The position numbers and the translations under genes were made by a program. The notes under the pieces were generated by a model. That model did no database searches. It was not told the DNA's origin and was given only the letters and a program-made list of their open reading frames with translations. Shown here piece by piece: positions 17,305-25,978 of a stretch of DNA of 64,000 nt. Position 1 is the first letter of the stretch; each line of letters opens with the position of its first letter. The stretch is from Actinoalloteichus_B caeruleus (GTDB lineage Bacteria; Actinomycetota; Actinomycetes; Mycobacteriales; Pseudonocardiaceae), in the NCBI RefSeq assembly GCF_000718005.1, contig NZ_JODV01000007.1. One strand, 5' to 3'.

Positions 17305-17336
17305 ATCCACCGCGCTCGGGAGAGCGGGCGGTGGAT
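17305..17336 (-). terminator. Intercistronic hairpin between rpoA and rplQ
   Basis: ATCCACCGC (17305-17313) pairs with GCGGTGGAT (17328-17336), and GCTC/GAGC pair inside. It begins within the rpoA stop codon. It could attenuate or act as a processing site; the absence of a U-tract makes complete termination unlikely. Confidence 0.4.
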
Positions 17337-18391
17337 CAGAGCTGCTCAGTCTCTGCGTAGTCCTGACCGTCGTCGTGACCGTCACCACCGTCGCCGTTGC
17401 TGGACCACCCCTCGCTGGGGTAGTCGGCGGCGGCGGCGGAGGGGTCGAACCCGGGCGGGCTGTCCTTGAGCGCCAGGCCAAGGCCGGCCAGCTTCATCTT
17501 GACCTCGTCGATCGACTTCGCCCCGAAGTTGCGAATGTCGAGCAGGTCGGCCTCGCTGCGCGAGACCAGCTCGCCGACGGTGTGAATCCCTTCCCGCTTG
17601 AGGCAGTTGTAGGAACGCACCGTGAGGTCGAGGTCCTCGATCGGCATCGCGAAGGCCGCGATGGTGTCCGCCTCGGAAGGAGACGGGCCGATCTCGATGC
17701 CCTCGGCGTCCGAGTTCAGCTCCCGGGCCAGCCCGAACAGCTCCACCAGCGTCTTGCCGGCGGACGCCACCGCGTCACGCGGCGTGATCGACGGCTTCGT
17801 CTCGATGTCGAGAGTCAGCTTGTCGAAGTCGGTCCGCTGCTCGACACGGGTCGCCTCGACCTTGTAGGTCACCTTCAGCACCGGCGAGTAGATGGAGTCG
17901 ACCGGGATCCGGCCGATCTCCGCGCCGGCCTGCTTGTTCTGCACGGCGGGGACGTAACCGCGACCGCGCTCCACGACCAGCTCGATCTCGAGCTTGCCCT
18001 TGCCGTTGAGAGTGGCGATGTGCAGGTCGGGGGTGTGCACGGTGACACCGGCCGGGGGAACGATGTCCCCGGCGGTGACCGGACCAGGTCCCTGCTTGCG
18101 CAGGTACATGGTCACCGGCTCGTCCTCCTCCGAACTCACCACGAGCTCCTTGAGGTTCAGGATGACGTCGGTGACGTCCTCCTTCACCCCGGGAATCGTG
18201 GTGAACTCGTGCAGGACACCGTCGATGCGGATACTGGTGACCGCGGCCCCCGGAATCGAGGACAGCAGCGTCCGCCGCAGCGAGTTACCGAGCGTGTAGC
18301 CGAAGCCGGGCTCAAGCGGCTCGATGACGAACCGGGAACGGGTCTCGGAGACCGTCTCCTCGGTCAGTGTCGGTCGTTGCGAGATGAGCAC
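17336..18391 (-). CDS. rpoA: RNA polymerase alpha subunit
   Basis: Alpha dimerises to start assembly of core polymerase and contacts promoters and activators through its C-terminal domain. The 351-residue product has the N-terminal assembly domain at about 1-230 (FGYTLGNSLRRTLLSSIPGA) and a flexible linker. The alpha-CTD helix-hairpin-helix region follows (EDLDLTVRSYNCLKREGIHT ... DIRNFGAKSIDEVK). A Gly/Asp-rich tail ends the protein. It lies between rpsD and rplQ in the standard alpha operon order. The start at ATG 18391 matches the usual MLISQRPTL. Confidence 0.98.
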   Translation of the reverse strand: MLISQRPTLTEETVSETRSRFVIEPLEPGFGYTLGNSLRRTLLSSIPGAAVTSIRIDGVLHEFTTIPGVKEDVTDVILNLKELVVSSEEDEPVTMYLRKQGPGPVTAGDIVPPAGVTVHTPDLHIATLNGKGKLEIELVVERGRGYVPAVQNKQAGAEIGRIPVDSIYSPVLKVTYKVEATRVEQRTDFDKLTLDIETKPSITPRDAVASAGKTLVELFGLARELNSDAEGIEIGPSPSEADTIAAFAMPIEDLDLTVRSYNCLKREGIHTVGELVSRSEADLLDIRNFGAKSIDEVKMKLAGLGLALKDSPPGFDPSAAAADYPSEGWSSNGDGGDGHDDGQDYAETEQL

Positions 18392-18515
18392 TTCGTCTTG
18401 TCCTTTCCCAGCGGCGCCCGCTATTTGACGCCGAGTGGATGTGGATCGCCACGGTCTGGTCGATCCACCACGGTGACCGTGCGTCCAGCACGGCCACCGT
18501 TCGCCAGTGGAGGCC

Positions 18516-19124
18516 TCAGTTCTTCGAGTAGAACTCGACGATCAGCTGTTCCTGGACCGGCGTGTTGATCTGTGCCCGCTCCGGCAGCTGGTGCACCAGC
18601 ACCCGCAGCGTGGACGGCACGACCTGGAGCCAGGCCGGGGTGGGCCGGTCGCCGAGGGTCTCCTTGGCGATGATGAACGGCGTGGTGCCCAGCGACTTCG
18701 GCTTCACGTCGATGATGTCGAACCGCGACACCTGGAAGCTGGGGATGTTCACCTTCTCGCCGTTCACCAGGAAGTGACCGTGGCTGACGAGCTGACGCGC
18801 CTGACGCCGGGTCCTGGCCAGACCCGAGCGGTAGATCACGTTGTCGAGCCGGGCCTCCAGGAGCTGGAGCAGGTTCTCACCCGTCTTGCCCTGGCGGCGC
18901 GAGGCCTCCTCGTAGTAACGGCGGAACTGGCGCTCCAGGACCCCGTAGGTGAAGCGAGCCTTCTGCTTCTCCTGGAGCTGGAGCAGGTACTCGCTCTCCT
19001 TGATCCGCGCGCGGCCGTGCTGGCCGGGCGGGTAGGGGCGGCGCTCGAAGGCCTGGTCGCCGCCGACCAGGTCAACCTTGAGACGACGGGACTTGCGAGT
19101 CGCGGGTCCGGTGTAGCGTGCCAT
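18516..19124 (-). CDS. rpsD: 30S ribosomal protein S4
   Basis: S4 is a primary 16S rRNA-binding protein that nucleates 30S assembly and in many bacteria represses its own operon. The 202-residue sequence starts MARYTGPATRKSRRLKVDLV and contains the S4 RNA-binding domain (RLDNVIYRSGLARTRRQARQ) at about residues 92-155. No zinc-binding cysteine cluster is present, so this is the cysteine-free form. It lies 23 bp after rpsK and 124 bp before rpoA in the alpha operon. Confidence 0.98.
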   Translation of the reverse strand: MARYTGPATRKSRRLKVDLVGGDQAFERRPYPPGQHGRARIKESEYLLQLQEKQKARFTYGVLERQFRRYYEEASRRQGKTGENLLQLLEARLDNVIYRSGLARTRRQARQLVSHGHFLVNGEKVNIPSFQVSRFDIIDVKPKSLGTTPFIIAKETLGDRPTPAWLQVVPSTLRVLVHQLPERAQINTPVQEQLIVEFYSKN

Positions 19125-19147
19125 CTGTTCTTACTCCTCCCCGCGCC

Positions 19148-19552
19148 TCAGACCCGGCGCCGCTTGGGCGGCCGGCAACCGTTGTGTGGCTGCGGGGTCA
19201 CGTCCTGGATGTTGCCAACTTCGAGCCCGGCGGCCTGCAGCGACCGGATCGCGGTCTCCCGGCCGGAACCGGGGCCCTTGACGAACACGTCAACCTTGCG
19301 CATGCCGTGCTCCGACGCCTTGCGGGCGGCGTTCTCCGCCGCCATCTGCGCGGCGAACGGGGTGGACTTGCGGGAGCCCTTGAAACCGACGTGACCGGCC
19401 GAGGCCCAGGCGATCACCGCGCCGGACGGATCGGTGATCGACACGATCGTGTTGTTGAAGGTGCTCTTGATGTGCGCGTGACCGTGCGCGACATTCTTCT
19501 TTTCCTTGCGCCGGACCTTCTTGACCCCGGCGCCACGGGTCTTGGGTGGCAT
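19148..19552 (-). CDS. rpsK: 30S ribosomal protein S11
   Basis: S11 forms part of the 30S platform near the mRNA exit site. The 134-residue product has a basic N-terminus and the conserved core AHGHAHIKSTFNNTIVSITD, and ends PHNGCRPPKRRRV as in other bacteria. It is 33 bp downstream of rpsM and 23 bp upstream of rpsD, in standard order. Nothing in the sequence is unusual. Confidence 0.98.
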   Translation of the reverse strand: MPPKTRGAGVKKVRRKEKKNVAHGHAHIKSTFNNTIVSITDPSGAVIAWASAGHVGFKGSRKSTPFAAQMAAENAARKASEHGMRKVDVFVKGPGSGRETAIRSLQAAGLEVGNIQDVTPQPHNGCRPPKRRRV

Positions 19553-19585
19553 GTCTCTCGTCTTCTCCTCAGTGCGCGCGAGGGG

Positions 19586-19966
19586 TTACTTGCGCCCGGC
19601 CTTCTTCTTGCCGGCCACGGTCTTCTTCGGGCCCTTGCGGGTCCGGGCGTTGGTCTTGGTCCGCTGACCACGCACCGGCAGCCTGCGACGGTGCCGAAGC
19701 CCCTCGTAGCAGCCGATCTCGACCTTGCGGCGGATGTCGGCGGCCACCTCGCGGCGGAGGTCACCCTCAACCTTGTAGTTGTTCTCGATCTGGTCCCGCA
19801 GACGCACCACGTCGTCGTCGGTCAGGTCGCCGGTCCGCATGTCCGGGCTGATCCCGGTGGCTGCCAGCAACTCCTTCGAGCGGGTACGGCCGATGCCGTA
19901 GATGTAGGTCAACGCGATCTCCATCCGCTTGTCGCGGGGAAGATCGACGCCAGCGACACGTGCCAT
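19586..19966 (-). CDS. rpsM: 30S ribosomal protein S13
   Basis: S13 sits in the 30S head and contacts the P-site tRNA and L5. The true start is ATG 19966 (MARVAGVDLPRDKRMEIALT), giving 126 residues. The longer frame extends into non-coding DNA. The helix-turn-helix-like segment near residues 15-60 and the very basic C-terminus (TRKGPKKTVAGKKKAGRK), which reaches toward the P-site, are both present. It begins the rpsM-rpsK-rpsD-rpoA-rplQ run, 199 bp after rpmJ. Confidence 0.98.
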   Translation of the reverse strand: MARVAGVDLPRDKRMEIALTYIYGIGRTRSKELLAATGISPDMRTGDLTDDDVVRLRDQIENNYKVEGDLRREVAADIRRKVEIGCYEGLRHRRRLPVRGQRTKTNARTRKGPKKTVAGKKKAGRK

Positions 19967-20165
19967 CCGGCGCGTTCTCCTTTGTCTCTTCGCTCCAGGT
20001 CTGCTCCTCCGCCGCCCCGCGGCCGCGAGTGCGGCCCGGGCCCCGGCCCGGAGTCCGGGGGTCAGCCGTGCTCCACGCACGACAGGTCGGAGGAGATGTG
20101 TTCTTCTCTCGTCGTCTGCTCCGCGACAAGCGTCACAACGCGACGGTCACCACGTCAGGCGGTGC

Positions 20166-20279
20166 TCAGCCCTGACGCTGCTTGTGACGCTGGTTGTCGC
20201 AGATCACCAGGACCCGCCCGTGACGGCGAATCACCTGGCACTTGTCGCAGATCTTCTTGACGCTTGGCTGGACCTTCAC
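20166..20279 (-). CDS. rpmJ: 50S ribosomal protein L36
   Basis: This 37-residue protein (VKVQPSVKKICDKCQVIRRH onward) is the zinc-type L36, with Cys11, Cys14, Cys27 and the usual histidine near the end. It is too short for typical ORF thresholds. GTG at 20279 is the start expected from the family. It lies between infA (55 bp upstream) and rpsM, the standard actinobacterial order. L36 caps a region of 23S rRNA in the large subunit. Confidence 0.97.
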   Translation of the reverse strand: MKVQPSVKKICDKCQVIRRHGRVLVICDNQRHKQRQG

Positions 20280-20334
20280 GGTCGTGCTCTCCTGCTCGGA
20301 CGCGTGCCCGGGACCAGCCCGGGCACCGTGGAGG

Positions 20335-20556
20335 TCACTTGTAGCGGTAGACGATGCGCCCACGGGACAGGTCGTAGGGCGACAGCTCCACGACTACCCT
20401 GTCCTCGGGCAGGATGCGGATGTAGTGCTGCCGCATCTTGCCGCTGATGTGGGCCAGGACTTTGTGGCCGTTCTCCAGCTCGACTCGGAACATCGCGTTG
20501 GGGAGCGGCTCGACTACGCGACCTTCGACCTCGATGGCCCCGTCTTTCTTGCCCAT
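20335..20556 (-). CDS. infA: Translation initiation factor IF-1
   Basis: IF-1 is a 73-residue OB-fold protein that occupies the ribosomal A site during initiation. The sequence MGKKDGAIEVEGRVVEPLPN onward is canonical and ends LSRGRIVYRYK. ATG 20556 is the true start, and the longer open frame upstream is not coding. It probably heads the infA-rpmJ-rpsM-rpsK-rpsD-rpoA-rplQ transcription unit, because 301 bp without a gene lie upstream. Confidence 0.98.
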   Translation of the reverse strand: MGKKDGAIEVEGRVVEPLPNAMFRVELENGHKVLAHISGKMRQHYIRILPEDRVVVELSPYDLSRGRIVYRYK

Positions 20557-20857
20557 GTCCTCCGCGTTTCGTGACGGTGTCATTTGGCGGTCACACCGGG
20601 ATGACCAGGACGAACGCGGTCTCCCGATGCCGGCGGACCACTCGCACTGCTTCCCGCGCCACTCGGACGCGCACCGACGGAACCGTCGATCACACCGAAA
20701 GGGGAGTGCCGCCCCAGGCCCGTCGAGAACCGGCCTGCCGCACGACACACGGCACGATGGAGTCAGCGCGAGGAGTGCGCCGTTGAGCCAGTGTAGCCCT
20801 TCGCGCAGGTCAGCTCCACCTGGGGCACGGCACGGCCCGGCCACGGGGGTGCCGGCG
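20557..20857. other. 301-bp intergenic region upstream of infA
   Basis: No gene is supported here. The region should hold the minus-strand promoter of the infA operon and the end of the downstream DUF1707 gene transcript. I did not find a convincing -35/-10 pair or terminator hairpin. Confidence 0.4.
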
Positions 20858-21340
20858 TCAGTTCGAGTACCGCTTTCCCGCCCCGCTCAGCGCCATGACG
20901 AGGATCACCGCTCCCCACGGGCCCGCCACCCACAACCACCACGGGTTCGAGGCGCCCCCGCCGGTCACGAAACCGATGAGCCAGATGGTGAAGGTGATGG
21001 CGCTGACGGAGGCCCACGCCTCGGCGGCGCGCCTCAGGTCGGACTTCGGCGGGGTGGCCGGGCACCCGCTGGTCCGCTCGGCGACATCCCCGCCGCGCTG
21101 ATCCGCCAGGCCCTGACCCGGCTCCTCCGGGGTCGCGGCGCCACCAGTCGGGTCCGGCAGGTCCTTTGTGAGCCGGTCCAGCTCCCCGTACGTCCTGGCC
21201 GCCAGCGCGTCCCGCAGGCGGGTGTCGTACTCCGACATGCTCAGCCGGCCGTCCGCCTGCGCCGCGCCCAGGCGCTCCGCGACCCGCTGGCGGTCGCCGT
21301 CCGAGGCCCGCATCTCGCTCCAGGAAACCGGCTCGCCCAC
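20858..21340 (-). CDS. DUF1707 domain membrane protein
   Basis: This 160-residue protein begins with a DUF1707 domain (MRASDGDRQRVAERLGAAQA ... GRLSMSEYDTRL ... GELDRLTKDLP, residues 10-62). A short Pro/Gly-rich linker follows, then two transmembrane helices near 110-128 and 135-153. DUF1707 proteins are common, uncharacterised actinobacterial membrane proteins. A paralogue with the same architecture lies 246 bp upstream on the same strand. The pair interrupts the usual map-infA adjacency. No enzymatic motif is visible. Confidence 0.85.
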   Translation of the reverse strand: MGEPVSWSEMRASDGDRQRVAERLGAAQADGRLSMSEYDTRLRDALAARTYGELDRLTKDLPDPTGGAATPEEPGQGLADQRGGDVAERTSGCPATPPKSDLRRAAEAWASVSAITFTIWLIGFVTGGGASNPWWLWVAGPWGAVILVMALSGAGKRYSN

Positions 21341-21586
21341 TCCACCCTCCCCAGGGAACGCGCCCGCCGTGCCACTACCGGGTCACCAACCTCCCGGGGC
21401 GACCAGACGCGTGCGCCCATCGTACGTGGGAGGCGACCGCGGTGGCACCGTTCCGGCCGGCCACCCGGGCCGGCACCCGCTGGTGCGCACCTGGCGGCGG
21501 CCCGCGGCGCGGGCGCCGCACCCCCGGCCAAGCGGCACCTCCGGCCGAGGAGGCCACGGCGGGGTTGGGCGGGGCGCGTCTCGGCC

Positions 21587-22006
21587 TCAGGAACTGCGGG
21601 GGCGGCCGATCCCGCTGGCGTAGAGGGCACCGAGCACCGCGCCGGGAGGCACCGCCACCCACACCCACCACGGGTAGACCGCGGTGCCCGTCATGTAGAG
21701 CAGGCCCCAGATGACGATGTTCGCCACCGAGGCGCTCAGCCAGATGGTCGTCAGCACCCGCATCGCGGTGCCACCCGCGCCGGGGGCGAACACCCGGCGC
21801 CGGCCCTTGGGGCGGGGCAACGGCAGATCCGCGACGACCCGGTCCAACTCGCCGGTGGTCTTCGCGTCCCACGCGGAGCGCACCCGGCTGTCGAACTCGG
21901 ACAGATCGAGCAGGCCCTCGGCGTGCGCCCAGTGCAACTGGTCCTGGACCCGCTTGCGGTCAGCGTCGGACGCGCGCATGGCGTCGGCACGAATAGGCTC
22001 GCTCAC
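21587..22006 (-). CDS. DUF1707 domain membrane protein (paralogue)
   Basis: This 139-residue protein has the DUF1707 domain at residues 7-62 (MRASDADRKRVQDQLHWAHA ... GLLDLSEFDSRVRSAWDAKT). It ends in two transmembrane helices (WLSASVANIVIWGLLYM and WWVWVAVPPGAVLGALYA). GTG 22006 is preferred over ATG 22024 because GGAAGGA lies six to seven bases before it and because it aligns with the start of the neighbouring paralogue. It follows map by 85 bp. Its function is unknown; a membrane-associated regulatory or structural role is only a guess. Confidence 0.85.
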   Translation of the reverse strand: MSEPIRADAMRASDADRKRVQDQLHWAHAEGLLDLSEFDSRVRSAWDAKTTGELDRVVADLPLPRPKGRRRVFAPGAGGTAMRVLTTIWLSASVANIVIWGLLYMTGTAVYPWWVWVAVPPGAVLGALYASGIGRPRSS

Positions 22007-22091
22007 GCTGACATCCTTCCGCATCCGCGAGTCGACCGGGAGCGGTTCGCGGAACTCGGTGCTCGAATCGCAACCGGTCGTCGTGGGCCGA

Positions 22092-22886
22092 TCAGTCCTC
22101 GGCCGGCGCCGTCAACACCCACGGCCCGTCGGAGGTCAGCGCGACCGTGTGCTCCCAGTGCGCCGCCCGGGTCCCGTCGGCTGTGACCACCGTCCACCCG
22201 TCCGACAGTTCACGGGTGTCGTCCGTGCCGAGGGTCAACATCGGTTCGATGGCCAGCGCCATCCCCTCCCGGAGCTTGGGTCCCCGACCGGGCTTCCCGT
22301 AGTTGGGGATGTAGGGCTCCATGTGCATCTCGGTGCCGATGCCGTGCCCACCGAAGTTCGCGACGATCCCGTACTCGACGCCGTGCTCCTCCTGCACCCG
22401 CAGGGTCTCCAGCTCGATCGCGTGCGAGATGTCGGTCAACCGCTTCCCCGGGCGGCAGGCGGCGATGCCCGCGAGCATGGACAACCGGGTCGCCTCGGAC
22501 AACCGGAGGTCGGCCTCGGACGCCTGGCCCACCGGCACCGTCACCGCCGAGTCGCCGTGCCAGCCCTCGAGGATCGCCCCGCAGTCGACGGAGATGAGGT
22601 CACCCTCCGCCAGCACCCGCGTTGTGGTGGGGATGCCGTGCACGACCTGCTCGTTCACCGAGGCGCAGATCGAGCCGGTGAAGCCGTGGTAGCCCTTGAA
22701 GGACGGGACGGCGCCAGCCTCCCGGATGTGGGTCTCGGCGATCTCGTCGAGTTCGGCGGTGCTGGCACCGGGGCGGACCGCCGCCCGCACCGCGGCCAAC
22801 GCGCCGGCGACCACCAGTCCCGCCGCTCGCATCGCCTCCAGCTCGCCACGCGACTTGAGCTGGATTCCCCGGCTTCGCTTCAGCAC
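22092..22886 (-). CDS. map: Methionine aminopeptidase, type I
   Basis: This enzyme removes N-terminal methionine from nascent proteins. The 264-residue form starting at GTG 22886 has the five metal ligands Asp101, Asp112, His181, Glu214 and Glu245, and the conserved NFGGHGIGTEMH. Longer starts exist upstream in frame, but they add a Cys-containing stretch (HECEECGGRD) that family members of this length lack, so the shorter form is preferred. It follows adk, with a strong hairpin between the two. The adk-map order is standard for this locus. Confidence 0.94.
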   Translation of the reverse strand: MLKRSRGIQLKSRGELEAMRAAGLVVAGALAAVRAAVRPGASTAELDEIAETHIREAGAVPSFKGYHGFTGSICASVNEQVVHGIPTTTRVLAEGDLISVDCGAILEGWHGDSAVTVPVGQASEADLRLSEATRLSMLAGIAACRPGKRLTDISHAIELETLRVQEEHGVEYGIVANFGGHGIGTEMHMEPYIPNYGKPGRGPKLREGMALAIEPMLTLGTDDTRELSDGWTVVTADGTRAAHWEHTVALTSDGPWVLTAPAED

Positions 22887-22957
22887 GTCTCGGCCCCCGC
22901 ACTCTTCGCACTCGTGCCGCCCGACGACGTCGGGCGGCACCACTCGGTCATGGAAGC

Positions 22958-22983
22958 GGCCGGTCCCGCGGTCGGGACCGGCC
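22958..22983 (-). terminator. Hairpin between adk and map
   Basis: Perfect 11-bp arms at 22958-22968 and 22973-22983 enclose a four-base loop. It begins six bases past the adk stop codon. It probably ends or attenuates the secY-adk transcript, so map may need its own promoter in the remaining ~70 bp. Confidence 0.65.
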
Positions 22984-22989
22984 CCGCCC

Positions 22990-23544
22990 TCAGGAGCCCG
23001 TCACCCCGAGCGCCCGCAGCGCCCGCCCGGTGATCTCCTCGATGGATCCCAACGCGTCGATCCCCACGACCTTCGGCCGGTAGTAGTCCAGCACCGGGGC
23101 CGTGCTCCCCCGGTAGGCCGCGAGGCGGGTCCGGATCACGTCCTCGGTGTCGTCCGCACGGCCCCGGGCCAACATCCTGGTGACGACCTCGTCCTCCGGC
23201 ACCTGGAACTCCAGGACCGCGTCCAGCTGGTGGCCCTGCCCGCCGAGGAACTCGGTGAGCACCTCGGCCTGGCCCACCGTGCGGGGGAACCCGTCCAGCA
23301 GGAAGCCGCCCGCCGCGTCCTCCTGGCGCAGCCGGTCCCGGACCATGCCGTTGGTGACCTCGTCCGGGACGAGCTGGCCCTCGTCCAGGTAGCGCTTGGC
23401 CTCCTCCCCCAGCGGCGTCCGCTGGCTGATGTTCGCGCGGAACAGGTCCCCCGTGGAGACGTGGGGGACGCCCAGCTTCGCGCTGAGGACGGCTGCCTGC
23501 GTGCCCTTGCCCGCTCCGGGCGGGCCTACCAAGACGAGTCGCAC
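22990..23544 (-). CDS. adk: Adenylate kinase (short form)
   Basis: Adenylate kinase catalyses ATP + AMP to 2 ADP. The 184-residue protein has the P-loop GPPGAGKGT (residues 7-15), the AMP-binding segment STGDLFR, and GFPRT. It has a short lid (ARGRADDTEDVIRTR) instead of the zinc-binding long lid, a form common in actinobacteria. The GTG start overlaps the secY stop by one base (TAGTG), so translation is coupled to secY. Confidence 0.97.
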   Translation of the reverse strand: MRLVLVGPPGAGKGTQAAVLSAKLGVPHVSTGDLFRANISQRTPLGEEAKRYLDEGQLVPDEVTNGMVRDRLRQEDAAGGFLLDGFPRTVGQAEVLTEFLGGQGHQLDAVLEFQVPEDEVVTRMLARGRADDTEDVIRTRLAAYRGSTAPVLDYYRPKVVGIDALGSIEEITGRALRALGVTGS

Positions 23545-24854
23545 TACCGGAGGAACCCTTCGTAGTTTCGCTGCATGAGCTGGCTCTCCACCTGCTTCAT
23601 GGTGTCAAGACCGACGCTCACCATGATCAGCACCGCGGTACCGCCGAACGGGAAGTTCTGGTTCGCGCCTTCCTCGGTGATGCTCAGGAAGAAGTTCGGC
23701 AGCACCGCGACGATACCCAGGTAGATGGAGCCGGGCAGCGTGATCCTGCTCAACACGAAGCTCAGGTACTCCGCCGTCGGGCGGCCCGGGCGGATCCCCG
23801 GGACGAAGCCACCGAACTTCTTCATCTCGTCGGCCCGCTCGTCCGGGTTGAACGTGATGGACACGTAGAAGTAGGTGAAGAAGATGATCAGCGCGAAGAA
23901 CAGGAGGATGTGCACCCAGCTCGACTGGGGAACGATGTAGTCGTCGATGAACCTGTTCAGCCACCCGGTGCCGTCACCGACGAGCTGCGACATCAACTGC
24001 GGCAGGTAGAGCAGGGAGGAACCGAAGATCACCGGGATGACGCCGGCCTGGTTCACCTTCAACGGCAGGTAGGTCGAGGTGCCGCCGTACATCCGCCGCC
24101 CGACCATCCGCTTCGCGTACTGCACCGGGATCCGGCGCTGGGCCTGCTCGACGAAGCAGACCGCCACGATGATGGCCAGCGCGAAGATGCAGACGACGGT
24201 GAAGACCACGCCGCCCTGGGTCTGGAGGATGCTGCTGCCCTCGGCCGGGATCCGGGCCGCGATGGAGCAGAAGATCAGCAGCGACATGCCGTTGCCGACG
24301 CCGCGCTCGGTGACCATCTCGCCGAACCACATGACCAGGGCGGTGCCGGCCGTCATCACGATGACGATGACGACGAGGTTGAAGACCGACCCGTCCGGGA
24401 TGACCTGGTGCGGGCAGTTGCCGAACAGCTGGCCCGACCGGGCGAGCGCCACGAACGTGGTGGCCTGCAGGACGGCGAAGGCCATCGCGAGGTACCGCGT
24501 GTACTGCGTCAGCTTCGCCTGGCCGGACTGGCCCTCCTTGCGCAGCTGCTCGAACCTGGGGATGACCACCCCGAGCAGGTTCACGATGATGCTCGCGGTG
24601 ATGTAGGGCATGATGCCCAGCGCGAACAGCGAGAGCTGGAGCAGGGCGCCACCGCTGAACAGGTTCAGCAGCGAGTAGATGTTCGCGCTGCCGCTGTTCT
24701 CGATGAGTTCGAGGCACTGCCGGATGTTGGGCGAGGAGACACCAGGCGACGGAACGTTGGCCCCGAGCCGGTACACCGCGACGATCCCGAGGGTGAACAG
24801 GATCTTCTTGCGCAGGTCCGGCGTCGTGAGAGCCGCGCGGAAGGCGCTGAGCAC
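23544..24854 (-). CDS. secY: Protein translocase subunit SecY
   Basis: SecY forms the protein-conducting channel of the cytoplasmic membrane together with SecE. This 436-residue protein begins VLSAFRAALTTPDLRKKILF and has about ten transmembrane helices, including a periplasmic plug region near residue 60. GTG 24854 is chosen because GAGGAGG lies just upstream; the longer frame is non-coding. Unlike the standard spc operon arrangement, 491 bp and a strong terminator separate it from rplO, so it appears to have its own promoter. Confidence 0.97.
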   Translation of the reverse strand: MLSAFRAALTTPDLRKKILFTLGIVAVYRLGANVPSPGVSSPNIRQCLELIENSGSANIYSLLNLFSGGALLQLSLFALGIMPYITASIIVNLLGVVIPRFEQLRKEGQSGQAKLTQYTRYLAMAFAVLQATTFVALARSGQLFGNCPHQVIPDGSVFNLVVIVIVMTAGTALVMWFGEMVTERGVGNGMSLLIFCSIAARIPAEGSSILQTQGGVVFTVVCIFALAIIVAVCFVEQAQRRIPVQYAKRMVGRRMYGGTSTYLPLKVNQAGVIPVIFGSSLLYLPQLMSQLVGDGTGWLNRFIDDYIVPQSSWVHILLFFALIIFFTYFYVSITFNPDERADEMKKFGGFVPGIRPGRPTAEYLSFVLSRITLPGSIYLGIVAVLPNFFLSITEEGANQNFPFGGTAVLIMVSVGLDTMKQVESQLMQRNYEGFLR

Positions 24855-25345
24855 GCGTGACCTCCTCGGCGTCGTCGGCCTCTCCGACCGACGATCTTCG
24901 TGGCCGGCGGATGCCGGCAGCATTGCGGCCTGCCGCGCAGGCAACCGGCCTCGTGCCTGCTGACACGAAGCGTGCACGACTCTAACAGCCTGCCCGGGGT
25001 TGACCACCAGTGCTGCGGGGAAACTTGTCGATCTACGGCCGGTTTCCGCGCACCGGGCGGACGGCGAGCGGCGGGGTGTCGCGTGCTCCTTCGTCCACTC
25101 GTACCAGTGGCCCGCCCACCGACTCCCACTTCCGTGTCACAAGCGGCCTCGAACCAGGGTTCGCGTCCCGAGGAGGTCCACACCGGGTGACGGCCCCAGC
25201 GAGGCGGTCACCGGATCCGATGATCTCCTGCACCACCCCTCCCACCCACCGCTCGGCCCCGGCGTGGACCCCCCGGAACGGCGAGAACGCGCGCGGCCCG
25301 CAGGGGAGGACTCCCCTGCGGGCCGCGCGCGGTGCTCTGACGCGA
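24855..25345. other. 491-bp region between rplO and secY
   Basis: No gene is supported here. The rplO-proximal end carries the terminator at 25288-25331. The remainder should hold the secY-adk promoter. A TAGAGT hexamer (minus strand, 24979-24984) is a possible -10 element about 125 bases before the secY start, but its -35 is poor. Confidence 0.5.
25288..25331 (-). terminator. Strong terminator after rplO
   Basis: Perfect 21-bp arms at 25288-25308 and 25311-25331 are separated by only two bases, and the hairpin begins 15 bp past the rplO stop codon. It is among the most stable structures in the window. It lacks a U-tract, as is usual in actinobacteria. It splits the spc operon from secY-adk. 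Confidence 0.85.
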
Positions 25346-25789
25346 TCAGACCGTGGTGGTCGTCCCACCGACGGCGGTGATCTTCTCGATCGCGCTGCTG
25401 GAGAAGGCGTTGGCGGTGACGTCCAGCTTGACTCCGCCGAGGTCGCCGGTGCCCAGCACCTTCACCAACTGGTTCTTCCGGACGGCGCCGGCGGCGACGA
25501 GTTCGTCGATGCCCACCGTGCCACCCTCCGGGAAGAGGCGCCCCAGGTCCGAGACGTTGACGACCTGGTACTCCACCCGGAAACGGTTCTTGAAGCCCTT
25601 GAGCTTGGGCAGCCGCATGTGCAGCGGCATCTGCCCACCCTCGAAGGCCGCGGGCACGTTCTTCCGTGCCTTGGTGCCCTTGGTCCCACGACCCGCGGTC
25701 TTGCCCTTGGAACCCTCACCACGACCGACGCGGGTCTTGGCGGTCTTGGAACCGGGCGCGGGCCGCAGGTGGTGAATCTTGATGGTCAT
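25346..25789 (-). CDS. rplO: 50S ribosomal protein L15
   Basis: L15 helps assemble the large subunit near the exit tunnel region. The 147-residue sequence begins TIKIHHLRPAPGSKTAKTRV and has the Gly-rich GSKGKTAGRGTKGTKARK linker of the family. It lies five bases after rpmD. A very strong hairpin follows immediately, making it the last gene of this segment of the spc operon. Confidence 0.98.
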   Translation of the reverse strand: MTIKIHHLRPAPGSKTAKTRVGRGEGSKGKTAGRGTKGTKARKNVPAAFEGGQMPLHMRLPKLKGFKNRFRVEYQVVNVSDLGRLFPEGGTVGIDELVAAGAVRKNQLVKVLGTGDLGGVKLDVTANAFSSSAIEKITAVGGTTTTV

Positions 25790-25794
25790 GACCT

Positions 25795-25977
25795 TCAGTT
25801 CACCTCCTCCACCGTCACCAGGTGGCGGACGGTGTTGATCAGACCGCGAACCTCGGGGTTGTCGTCGCGGACCACGGACTGGCGGATCTTCCGCAGCCCG
25901 AGCGTCCGCAGCGAGTCCCGCTGGTTCTGCTTGTTACCGATGGTGCTGCGCACCTGGGTCACCTTGAGCTGCGCCAT
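25795..25977 (-). CDS. rpmD: 50S ribosomal protein L30
   Basis: This is a 60-residue L30 (MAQLKVTQVRSTIGNKQNQR onward). ATG 25977 is the start, one base after the rpsE stop, which implies translational coupling. The longer open frame reads backward into rpsE and is not real. Order rpsE-rpmD-rplO is standard. Confidence 0.97.
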   Translation of the reverse strand: MAQLKVTQVRSTIGNKQNQRDSLRTLGLRKIRQSVVRDDNPEVRGLINTVRHLVTVEEVN

Positions 25978-25978
25978 G

